Origin: Absidia repens
Lineage: Eukaryota; Mucoromycota; Mucoromycetes; Mucorales; Cunninghamellaceae
Direction of reading: 5' to 3'
DNA: 64,000 nucleotides
Assembly: GCA_002105175.1 (NCBI GenBank)
Contig: MCGE01000006.1
Coordinates: 1,116,001-1,180,000, forward strand
The position numbers and the translations under genes are program-made. The notes under the pieces are model-generated. The model did no database searches and was not told the origin of the DNA. It was given only the letters and a program-made list of their open reading frames with translations. Position 1 is the stretch's first letter, and each line of letters starts with the position of its first letter. Shown one piece after another: positions 37,801 through 47,966 of the stretch.

Positions 37801-38705
37801 CAACGTACACTTCCAAAAGATCCTTGACGTAGACACCTCTTGTTTTATCTTCATGAATAGCCAAGTTGTCGTGGTTGGCTATGATAAATATAAAATGTAG
37901 AGTAAGTGACCTATAAAAACCAGGCCATAATTTTCTTTTTTTTCAAAACATGACTTACGATCCAACAAATCACGGACTTTTTCCATATAGATTTCCATAT
38001 AGGATACCTTGACCGTGAATTCCACATTGCTGGGGGCTTCCATAATGCTTTCAAATATTTGACTGATGATACGGGGTATAATACCTTTGGTTTTTTCATC
38101 TTCAATGTCGGCACCCTAAATCAGAAGGACGGAATGAAAAAAATAGAAAGTCAGTGGACATGAAAAAAAGAGGCATATCAACAAAAAAAAAAAAATTGTG
38201 CTGTTAGAAAATTTACCATCATCGTAAACGTTTTACCAGACCCAGTTTGACCATAAGCAAAAACCGTACCATTGTAACCGGCAGTAACATCTATATAAAG
38301 AAGTCAGAATATAGTGGGTACATAGAGAAACACGGCATAAAAGTAGAAACAAGGTGTATATATTTACCATCTACAATAGGCTTGATGGAGTATTCAAAGA
38401 CATCCTTCTGAGCAGTATCCATACCAAAAACTTTATCAAACGCAAAGCTTCCACTGAACTCGCCCTAAATAATATGTGTAATTTTAAAAAGGTCAATAAA
38501 AATGAGTCAATTAAGAATAGTAAGAGTGCGTGTTTCAAACCATCATCTTCCTCTTCTGCTGTGTATTTTTTTCTCTTTAACTTACCTTGAGACCAACCTG
38601 GCTGCCTTCATCGTTAATGTCAATGATAGGTTTTCCGCCTTCCTTGATTTCGAGGGAGTTTTGAGGTCGAAATCGACACACGACCTTAATGTTGTTTCCC
38701 GACAT
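34892..38705 (-). CDS. Conventional kinesin heavy chain (fungal kinesin-1)
   Basis: Plus-end-directed microtubule motor for vesicle and organelle transport and hyphal growth. Thirteen minus-strand exons (38705-38586, 38464-38368, 38290-38217, 38115-37959, 37878-37735, 37624-37500, 37415-37311, 37246-36743, 36676-36335, 36262-35939, 35858-35709, 35618-35322, 35242-34892) give 929 residues; Neurospora kinesin has 928. Motor domain residues 1-~330: P-loop GQTGSGKT, switch [10 protein letters not shown], switch [11 protein letters not shown], and [20 protein letters not shown] fungal neck follows ([20 protein letters not shown]), then long coiled coils with hinges. The last ~110 residues contain a long heptad coil and a basic tail ending WIPGFMNGR. 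The C-terminal IAK-like autoinhibitory motif seems to be the [12 protein letters not shown] segment near 34995. All junctions are GT-AG and keep the frame. Confidence 0.96.
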
Positions 38706-39461
38706 TAGAGGTGTTTGTATATAATTAGGTATATAAAGAGAGTATAAAAATCAATAACAGTAACGAAAAAAAAAGTAGTAAGACGTGGAAGTAAAAAACA
38801 AATATCAAAAAGAAAAAGTAAAAAATGGTCCTGGAGAAGAAAAAAATCTAAGTTTTTAGTAACACAAATTCAAATACCGTCCTCAATATTGTTCAAGTCA
38901 GTCAAGAACACACCTTTTCTGTGAAGATAAATTCATGATCATATTTATTGAAACAAAATAAAAGCACAATAAAAATAATATAATATACGTTGACACGACT
39001 AATTCGCAACAAGGATGTACTTGAACGGTACCTGGTGCACATCAAACTTTGATAGGCAACAAGGCACAGCCAGAATCATGTGAGAGCCTTTTTCTGTTCT
39101 CCGACTTCAAGCTTTTTTGATGGTCAGAAGGGCACGCAAGGCTACACCATGTCACCTTAAAACAACAAATTCAACAACATCAAAGAGAATTAAATAATAG
39201 AAGACAACCAGTCAATAAAAAATAATTTCCCATTCCAACCCAGTATATAATACATATACATATACAAATACACATCTGATAAATATCTTGAGGTCATCCA
39301 TTTGAGACCACATAAACCATCCAATCAATTACACAAAAAAACAACAATAGAGAAACACCCAGTAACCAATCCCTTCCCTGTTTTTTCTTCATCCTCTTCC
39401 CCAACATGAGAAACAGCATACATTGAAGACAAGACAAATAATAATAATAATTTTATTTTCA
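38706..39461. other. Intergenic region between kinesin start and GT17 stop
   Basis: 756 bases upstream of kinesin on the minus strand and downstream of the glycosyltransferase. It is A-rich close to the kinesin start. No gene is visible. Confidence 0.6.
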
Positions 39462-40661
39462 CTAACTTTCACGAATACAGCCGCCCGGTAGGAGATATCT
39501 AAATTTTTCGGCATTGGCTAAAACATGATTAGGAAGACCACCTCCTGTCAATTGTTTTGGTATATTGCCCATTTTGTTAAAAAAGTCCAAGTAAGTGTAT
39601 GCCTCTGGAGGGTAGCCATATATATTACTGCCATCGCAGATCACTTTTTGAATATTGTCGAGTTCCAAAAGGGCTGGTCTCCGGACACGATCTGCATGAG
39701 AATAGCTTTGCATTTTGAATTGGAAATCCTTGAGTGATTTGAAGCAAAAAGAGCAATGCCAACCTAAGATAGAATATAACAATTGAGTTTCCATGTCATT
39801 CGTATTCATCTTCAGATAATAAAGACAATGATATTTTTTTTTTTGTTTTTTTGCTTTGTTTTTACCTGCATCAGCCAGTATTATGTCACTGACTTCATAA
39901 TGGCCATATTTTGTATGATCAGGATCATACCGTACCATATGCGCCCGCCAAGAGTCATTGTCGAATAAAAATTCAAATGAATACACATAGTTGCGTAATT
40001 GAAGATGAAGTTCCCTAGGTACATTTTGACACTGAGTGATCAACTGCACGGTTTTCCTGCGTATCAGTTCATCCACATCCGCCATAATAATCCAATCATC
40101 CCGAGCCACACCAATATCCCGGAAGACTTGATTCATTTCATGACGCATGGCATTTTCATTGTAAAAAGCAGTTTCGCCATCCGGTAAAGTGCCCTGTTGA
40201 TAGATGACTTTATGATAGATCTTGTCCTTGGCAAAGGCAAACCGTTCCTGATTCTCCAAGAATACTAATGGCTTGGTGGTGCCGGTAAAGGTCGAGTTGG
40301 ATTCCAAGATGATAAACACATCCACCACATCCCAGAGTTCAGCAAGTCGTATTTCTAACAGATCCAGTTCCACACTAAAGATGACAGAATCGTATACTTT
40401 GGGTCGTTTTTGTTGTTGTTGATCAGTGGTATTATTGTCAAACGTCCAGCCATTCAATTCGCACAGATTTTTCATGGGTACCCCATCAGCGTAGTAGTGT
40501 CGTTGATAATGATCAAATTTCACTATCTCCTTGTCCCAAATAGGTCGAGTATAGTAGCCAAAATCAGTGACAAGGTCAGGATTATGATAAAATATCCCTA
40601 ACGTTGAGAGTGTGAATATAATCAAAGTATAAAGTAAACAAACTCGACGTCGCCGGATCAT
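39462..40661 (-). CDS. Glycosyltransferase family 17 (MGAT3-like beta-1,4-GlcNAc transferase family)
   Basis: Predicted Golgi type II membrane glycosyltransferase (PF04724); animal MGAT3 adds the bisecting GlcNAc to N-glycans, but the fungal acceptor is unknown. Minus-strand exons 40661-39866 and 39763-39462 give 365 residues. A signal anchor (LLYTLIIFTLSTLGIFY, residues 9-25) follows a basic RRRR start. The family core is clear: VYDSVIFSVELDLLEIRLAE, DVFIILESNSTFTGTTKPL, the metal-binding DWIIMADVDELIRRK, and GWHCSFCFKSL after the intron. The 102-base intron (39865-39764) is a multiple of three with no stop, so a retained form would add 34 Lys-rich residues (GKNKAKKQKKK...). The spliced form is preferred because the junction restores AGWHCS. 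Confidence 0.92.
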   Translation of the reverse strand: MIRRRRVCLLYTLIIFTLSTLGIFYHNPDLVTDFGYYTRPIWDKEIVKFDHYQRHYYADGVPMKNLCELNGWTFDNNTTDQQQQKRPKVYDSVIFSVELDLLEIRLAELWDVVDVFIILESNSTFTGTTKPLVFLENQERFAFAKDKIYHKVIYQQGTLPDGETAFYNENAMRHEMNQVFRDIGVARDDWIIMADVDELIRRKTVQLITQCQNVPRELHLQLRNYVYSFEFLFDNDSWRAHMVRYDPDHTKYGHYEVSDIILADAGKNKAKKQKKKYHCLYYLKMNTNDMETQLLYSILGWHCSFCFKSLKDFQFKMQSYSHADRVRRPALLELDNIQKVICDGSNIYGYPPEAYTYLDFFNKMGNIPKQLTGGGLPNHVLANAEKFRYLLPGGCIRES

Positions 40662-40690
40662 AAAGGTTTAAAAGGAGGTTGTGGAGTGGA

Positions 40691-40724
<34 letters not shown>

Positions 40725-41202
40725 GAGCAGAAACCTGAACTGACCCTGCGGTTTCACATCATTTTAAATCACGGCGGCGTTCAAAATATCAGGGCTAAAA
40801 TCAAGTATCGATTTCTGAAATTGGACCAAGCTACACCCTACACCACCACCACTCAATACTTTCGGAAAAGAAATAAATAAATATGGTTGTTTTTTATTTT
40901 ATAAAGAGTCAATATAGTATGTAATCGAGGATTGGTATGTAAAAGAAATAATAGTTGGAAGAGGACAAAAAAAAAAAAAAAAATTAGCATATTAAAGGGT
41001 AGGAGAAAAGTGGGGTTAAGAATACTATAAAACTAAAATGTACGTCTAACTACAAAGGGGAATATATCAGTCAAATGCCTGAGGTGATATACAGTAAAAT
41101 GTAAGAAGTAAAAATATAATAAAAGGAAAAAGAAAAAAAGGTAAAAGCAGAGAGTAAAAGGAAAGGAGAAAATAATGAAAAATATACTAAATATACTATC
41201 AT
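40662..41202. other. Intergenic region between GT17 start and RasGEF stop
   Basis: 541 bases with an uninterrupted A run at about 40694-40722 just upstream of the GT17 start, another near 40967-40983, and A/G-rich sequence toward the RasGEF 3' end. No gene is visible. Confidence 0.6.
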
Positions 41203-44200
41203 CTATAAGAAGCCAGATTCCTGTAATAACCGCGTGATTTTCTCGTCTTCTCTTTCCCTAGAATCGATAATAAAAAACCCCCCCCGTTAGTATTCCTGGA
41301 ATATTTTTCTTTTAATTAACGTCATTTTACCTTGGTTCTAATTTCAAGCTTTCATTGTAAAGTTGTTCTTCATCACGAGTGCTTTGGAGATTGGTTTGAA
41401 TAAAGGTCTGGAGTTCATCGACCACAGTGAGTTGGTAGTAAGTAGATTGATATTGCTGTATTTCCCTGATGACTTCAGCAGTTTTAGCGCGTTTGGCAAA
41501 ATTGATCATATCTTTGGATGTTTTCAGGAAATCCGAGTTGCCGTCTTCGATGAATGTCAGATCTTGAAGGTAGATGCCCAAGAATGGAATACAGGGCGGA
41601 TTGATAGAGTGAATAATGGCACGGTATTCCACGAAGTTGCGATTGGCGCCCATAAGTTTTCTGATCTGAGAGAGGATTTGATTGGTGCGGGCGCCAACCA
41701 TTTCCCACGTGCGTTTCAATCGACCCACCGCGCTATTGTCAAATGCTGAGAGAATCGCCATACATGTGTTGAAGTTGTTAAGCTGCCGGCACCGTTCCGC
41801 AATTTGCACCCAGTGTTTGATCAAAGTCACCCGTTTCTTCACTTCCACCTGGCTAAGAATGGCATCCGAGACCCAAGACGTCACCTGGTTGCAGTATTCA
41901 ATGGACGCACGGATGTTGGCCGCCACATGCGCTTGATCGTCCCCAACATCCTTGGACCATGCCTTGTTCAAACATTCCACCGGCCGAATTGAGCTATATA
42001 GCTTGAAATCCATCATCGTCATTTGCCGCGCCACTTCCAGAGGGTCGATGTCCAATAATCGAAATTTCTTGCGGTTGCGAGGTAAGATGGGCATGGGCGG
42101 GGCGGTAGGGAACGTCAGCACCATCTTCTTCAAGCCGTCTCCAGTTGCTTCTTGTCGTTTCTTGATTAAGCGTTCCAATTGTTCGGCAGAGAATCGCAAC
42201 GTGCTTCGAATGGTTGTTGTTGTAAAACGCAATAATTCATCCAAGATCACATAGTCGTCTTCATTGTAGTATTGTTCCAGCCAGTTTTTCAATACATTGA
42301 ACACCCGCAAACGAATCAGCTTGAGCTTCTTGTTCATCCAAATGTCCATTTCTTGCTCCGTCAATCCATCGGGAGGGTCCCGAGTATATCGCTTTTCTAG
42401 CAACGTGAGAAGTTCCATCGACGAGCAAAATGATCGGTATGTCAATAAAAAGGTGTTGATAAAGTTCATATCCAAATAATCGTGCAGAGTCAGTCGTATC
42501 ACCAGAGCAAGAAGTGTACCACCCTTGACTGATCCCTCCATGTTGAAAACAATTTCGTTGGGCTTGTAATCGTATTGTAGGTACCAAGGCCGTTTCTCGT
42601 CCTTTGATGGGTCACCAGTCATAGCTGCATCCATTGCCGCGTTGGGTGGACCACCAGCAACCGTTGCACTTTTACCAATAGTCGATGCGGGAGTCTGTGG
42701 AAGTTGTTCAGGTACGTCGTCACCAAAGAATTTCTTGAGCTTGGCATTGGATTGGCGTGGATGATCAGGCGAAGTGGATACGGATCGGTGTAATGTTGTT
42801 GCGCTACCACTATCTTTTCTTGTTGAAGTCGCTGCACTTGTATTCGATAATCGTCGTGATGAGGTTTGATTTGTATCAGATCCGAGCACACTCTCGCTAA
42901 TGGTAGATGATTCGAGAGCGTCGTTACTTTTGCTTATTGATTCGGTGGTTGTTGATGTTGGTGACATGACTGCTTCGTGAGAGCCGCTTCCAATACTGCC
43001 TGACGTGACTGCATCGGTATAAAGACTGTCGTTATCCATGTCGTCTTCGTCGATATATCCGGTTCCAGATTGAGAAGAACTACTTGCACCAAACATGGAC
43101 GCCTCAGGAATATCTACATTGCTGCTGCTTTGTTGTCGGATACTGGGATCAAAGGCGAGTTTATCCATACAATGGCAAATAGCGTCAATGATTTTCTTGA
43201 TTTCATTTCCGTCACGGGCCGATGCATCTGTAGAGGCGTCCAAAGGTACATCTTCATCTGTCAACACCTGGAATCTGCAAAACAGGTCACCTACGCCTTG
43301 ATATAGCTTTTGTCGTAGCAGATCGAGTTCCATCATTTCAGGGGAGGATTGAAAGCCCGTATAATCAACATCATCAAAGATAGCCAGGAATTGTCCAGAT
43401 TGATCGCTGAAATTTCGGAATTGGGTAAACAGCAGTGCGAATAAGGATGATCGTGGTGAAGACGATGTGGTTGTATTCATTTGTTTTTCATCCGATCCAG
43501 CAGGTAATGTGTGTATCTGTTGTTTGTAAGTTGTAATACTATGAATCATTCCATCAAGTGCTTCCTGTAGATTGTTCCCGTACGCCTCGATATTTTCCGC
43601 CAAGTCGCCATCCAGGATATACTTTGGTCGATAACCACCGGTAGAAGTCGTACCCAAAATGCTGTTACATTTGCTTTTCTTCCGATTTTTTGCTGCTACT
43701 ACTGCTGATGATGCTGCTGCTGCCGATGATGACAAAGAAGATGCTGGTCGAAGTTCTAATTGGGGTTCTACGTGTTGGACATGTACTGGTATAGCTTCAC
43801 CGGCACTGATAAAATTTCTTGCTGCGAGTAGGAGTTCATTGCTATCGGCAAGCATCCTGCTGACATTGTCGGTTGGGTTGTGTGCACATGCTTGAGATGA
43901 AAGGATGAGCTTTGAAAGTGATGCCATGGTGGTACGATGATGAGCTCGAAGCACCGAGTTTGTACGCAGATACACCGAATCCTTGTCCACGGTACCAGAC
44001 GCTAATAACATAAATCGGATGGCGTCCACGATGGCTGATGCATAAGGCTCGAATGATGGAGTATTGGAGTTGCGCGCTGCAATGCTGAGATTGTGAATGG
44101 CTAAGGCAATGTGAATCGACAATTTCTTCCAAGTCAAAGGTTCGTGTACACTGATTACTGATCCGCGCCTTATTGTCATTTTGCGTGCTGGAGATCGTGG

Positions 44201-45414
44201 CTGAGGCTTTGGCAACTCTAAATGCTGTTTGCTTTGTGATGGTGACCCAGTTCGTGTCTATGATTTGAAGAGGAAGCGATATAGTTTAATGAATGAATAT
44301 GTGATTTTCATCAACATGCTCTAACTTTTTTTCAAGAAAACTTACAGTAGTTTCACGTGCGAGTTCCGTAATGTCATTGACATCCCAGGCCACTTCGTGA
44401 GTTGCCAAGTTATAAAAACAAGTACCACCTTGGGGGACGGCCCGCTTGACCCATGGAGTTGGAAGCTAACACAATATTAATATGAAAGCAAAAGGTAATA
44501 TATATTAGTATTGAAACCATGTTACACGTTGTACTATGTAATTTACCTGGGGCGAGTTTCCATCGTTGTCCATCCAGTCTCCGCTATAGTTGTCCACAGC
44601 ACTGGCCATAGGCGATCCACTCGAAGAAAAAGGCGCCTCGTTGTTCAAATCTAAAGAATCCGATGGGGAGTCATTTGAGGATAGTATATCACTTGTTTCC
44701 AGATCAGAGGTAGTGTCTTCTTTGTCGTCGTTGTCTTCCTCCTCGAGTAGTATAGGATCTTCAGGATTGACAGCAAGCATTTCACCAGTTCGTTGATTGT
44801 AGTAATAAGCTGATGCTCCGTCTTTTGGTCGTTCAACAGTCCAGCTCGATGAAGGTAATGACGAGTTCGGTGTAGTTTGTTCAATATAGTCGTCAAAGAG
44901 TTGAGTCGTTCGGCTTTGTTGGGAAGAAGGTCGCAGTTGATCTTCACCTTCAGATGTCAGAGAAGTCTGCAGTTTAGTAAAAGGAAAAAAAAAAAAAGGA
45001 AAATGTGAGGAGGTGATAGCAAGTGAATTATAAGCATATTATTCATTGTTTCCGCGCACTTACAGTTGTGGTTGCACCAGTGTCGACTGATTGATTTGCG
45101 GGCCAAGAGGATCTTGATTGATCATCACCGTAAACTTCCATTATATCTACATAATTGCTAGGAAACCAACCTCTTTTACCATTGCAACTAATGAAGACAT
45201 TTTATATATTGTGCGTTAGTGACAAAGAGAATAAACAACAACCGATAATACATATATCAAAGACATGTACTTACAAGCCGTCCCACCAACCAGAAGGAAG
45301 CTGAGCTAGAACATCAATCATGTCACCCTGCTTGAAGCTGAGAGAAGAACCGTCGTTTGAAGTATACGGATAAAGAGCTTTGGCACGACCCAAGAGCCTT
45401 GGTTCCGCGGCCAT
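41203..45414 (-). CDS. SH3-domain Ras guanine-nucleotide exchange factor (Cdc25/Ste6 type)
   Basis: Activates Ras by GDP release. Six minus-strand exons (45414-45275, 45187-45064, 44966-44547, 44465-44346, 44257-41331, 41257-41203) give 1,261 residues. The N-terminal SH3 domain (residues ~7-65) shows RAKALYPYTSNDGSSLSFKQ, the GWWDG motif and GKRGWFPSNYV. Two WW-like segments follow (SSWTVERPKDGASAYYYNQR and LPTPWVKRAVPQGGTCFYNL). RasGEF_N begins VKGGTLLALVIRLT with NTFLLTYRSF. The catalytic CDC25 domain begins about DPLEVARQMTMMDFKLYSSI and includes WVSDAILSQVEVKKRV, NFNTCMAILSAFDNSAVGRL and PFLGIYLQDLTFIEDGNSDF. A stop at 41327 looks like the end, but a GT-AG intron (41330-41258) leads to a last exon reading EREDEKITRLLQESGFL, the conserved fungal C-terminus. 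Ser/Thr-rich linkers fill residues 460-600. Confidence 0.95.
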
Positions 45415-47966
45415 GATAAAAATGTAAGAGGGTGGATAATGAGAAAAATGAAAGGAGAAGAGTGGGGAGAGGGGAAAGGCGAAAAGCGATAGGAAAAAAA
45501 AAGGAGTCAGGTGTGAGGAACAGTTTTTTTTTTTTTTTTAAGAAAAACGAAGACAGAAAAAAAAAAGGAAAGGGAATAAAATCGAAATATAAAAAAGCTG
45601 TACTCGGGGTTTTAAAAATTGAGGCCCTCATGCGAATAAGAAAATCAACTTAATACATCAGCTGATCCAAGCTGTATATCTCGTTTCAAATCTTATTTCT
45701 TCTGGAAAAAACAAAGAAACAAAAACAAAAGAGAATTCACTTGACATGTTGAACTTGACTATGTTATCGTTAAAGATGACCAAAGTTGTTAAAAAGATCA
45801 ATTATTGTAAGAGCTGAAGACTATGTTTCCCGAAGGCCTTCCACATTGATCACACTTAAATCATATGATGCACGCAACACACACACAATCAAGTAAAAAA
45901 AAAAAGGTACCTAACTAATAAATAGCTTTTACAACAAAAAATAACTATGATTTTATTCCAAAAAGCATAAAAAAGGAAGCACTGCTATTCTGTTAAGAAG
46001 GACTAGACTAAACTAAAAACAAAATCAACAATATGATCGTCCGGCGGGAAAAGTCGGATGTACCACGGACCATCCATTAAAAAGACGCATTGACTGATTG
46101 ACTTCCATGCCAATTCACATTATTACGACCCACCAGTGCTGCCAGTGACCCATCGTCAATTTGTTCAATCACTCCGTCCCCATCTGCTTGCCATAAAATT
46201 CGCCAATCCAGAGTATGTACATCGACCATCATTCCACAATCATTGGTCTACATGGGGTAAAAGACTTCAGCCAGTAATATAAGGGAGAAGAAAAGAACAA
46301 AAAAAGCTCCGTGTATCGCTAATGGGTGAATAATCTAAAATGCTCTGCCCACAGAAAATTGAAGGTTCCTGAGTGAGTCTTATTTTTGATTTTTAAAAAT
46401 TACCTGTCCGTTGTTCCAATACAGATGATTTCAAATAGGTTTATGCCAATACACTGAGGACGCCGTGACGCTAAGATAGAATGTTTCATCCATGGTAAGC
46501 TGACACGCCAAATAATAGCTGAATAGCAGCGTAGCAGGCAAGTTGTGGTCGTTGTTGATATTGTCTTTCCGTAATAAACTACAAACAAGGCTAAAAGAGG
46601 ATCCTGGAAAATAATTACTTCACAGTTAGAGATACATATGAAGAATTTATATTTATTTTCCACTTACGTTCACTTTTTTTTGAGCAAGTCATTGCACCTG
46701 GTACTCTCCTACTGAAGGATGACGGGGAGTTCAAAGGAGTTTCAGTATTGCGGTTGTTGCAGCAATGGTGCCAATATTTCAAGCTATTACAAGCACTATG
46801 ACCTGTGTATGTGACCTACTAGTTGAGTACGATCTAGTTGAAGGGTATACCCTACTGACATAAAAATGAATGTTTTTTCTACGTGTTTCGCTTTTCACTT
46901 TGTTGTCTCTATATTTACCATTGATTGTGGTACAGAAAATCGATCGTATTTTTTCGTTTCCAATCATAAAAGCTTCCACACTATATTTTCACCTGGAAGG
47001 AAAAAGAAGGGGTGTTTTTGAAAAAAATCGACGGCTTTTCAACCCCCGCCACGTCGGTGGCAATGTAGTTTTCAAGACATCCGGTGGCAATAGTTATAGG
47101 ATATTTCTAGTAGTTCCAGTATCATGAAAATATGAACTGATAATAATTCTATCCATTGCCTTGGATAGCTTCGACTAATTGCATTGTGGTGCGAGTACGG
47201 TGAAATCGATGGTCAATTAATCTAGAGTGTACGGGAAGCTGGGCGAAGAAATTGGCATTTTCGGAGGGGCTCCAAAAACATTGTATTGATAATGGGGCTG
47301 GGGCTCAAATCTGCACGTATCTGGTGATTCTTTTCCTACAGGGATCCTTTTTAGACCGTCTAACTGCACAGTATATTACAAAAGAGAGAACGAAGCTCAT
47401 TGTGTGCTACCTTGACGTCATTTTAATCTTCAAGCACACGGAAATAGACTACTTCATGGTAAAGGCACATTAAAAATCATGGGCGTAGTCTAGAGGGGAT
47501 TTTCTTCGTAAGCACCCGTTAAAAAAAATAACCTCGTATTTACCCATCGGTGATTCAATGATGAGTCATTTCAATTTCCATGAAACCGTCAGCGTTTAGT
47601 AAAAAGAAAAAAAAAAACTTTTTAAAAGCCGATTTTTTTTTTCTTCTCTACTCTTCTCCCTATTTCTATTTCGAACCCTTTACACCCACCAATAGATATA
47701 TTCATCATTAGTTCTCTCAATCAAAGAATTCAGCATTCCAGCTCAAAACCTCACTACTACTACTGCCACCGAAAAGTAGACAAATTCATTTTTGGCATTA
47801 TTACATTGATACTATCTAGTAGGTGAACCCTTTAAAAAAAAACAACCTAAAACAAAAGAAAAAACATCTTTGTTGTATTCATTTACTCAGTCAAAACCTC
47901 CTTTCCTTTTTTTTCTATTATAGCCCCTCTCTACAACTACACCAACAACACCAACAACAATAAAGG
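45415..47966. other. Intergenic region, 2.6 kb, with a decayed gene relic
   Basis: Upstream of both the RasGEF (minus) and the W2-domain gene (plus). Apart from the relic at 46.08-46.8 kb, an open stretch at 47252-47473 (73 codons, ...LFLQGSFLDRLTAQYITKER...) shows protein-like composition but no start, splice partner or recognisable family. Bases 47600-47966 are the C/T-rich leader of the W2 gene. Confidence 0.6.
46080..46800 (-). pseudogene. Probable pseudogene or transposon relic with an in-frame stop
   Basis: On the minus strand a plausible frame reads GHSACNSLKYWHHCCNNRNT (about 46800-46735), ends at a GTAAGT donor, resumes after a CCAG acceptor, runs LPATLLFSYYLACQLTMDET and FYLSVTASSVYWHKPI, then meets TGA (about 46435), continues NHLYWNNGQ to a GTAATT donor at about 46402, and after the acceptor near 46250 reads TNDCGMMVDVHTLDWRILWQ to a stop at about 46081. 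The splice signals and smooth composition on both sides of the TGA suggest a gene that has lost function. The Cys/His-rich start recalls zinc-knuckle segments of fungal transposon proteins, but the family is not identified. Confidence 0.4.

Noticed and set aside
47252..47473. 73-codon open stretch with protein-like composition
   Set aside because: No start context, splice sites or recognisable family; kept only as a note within the intergenic entry.
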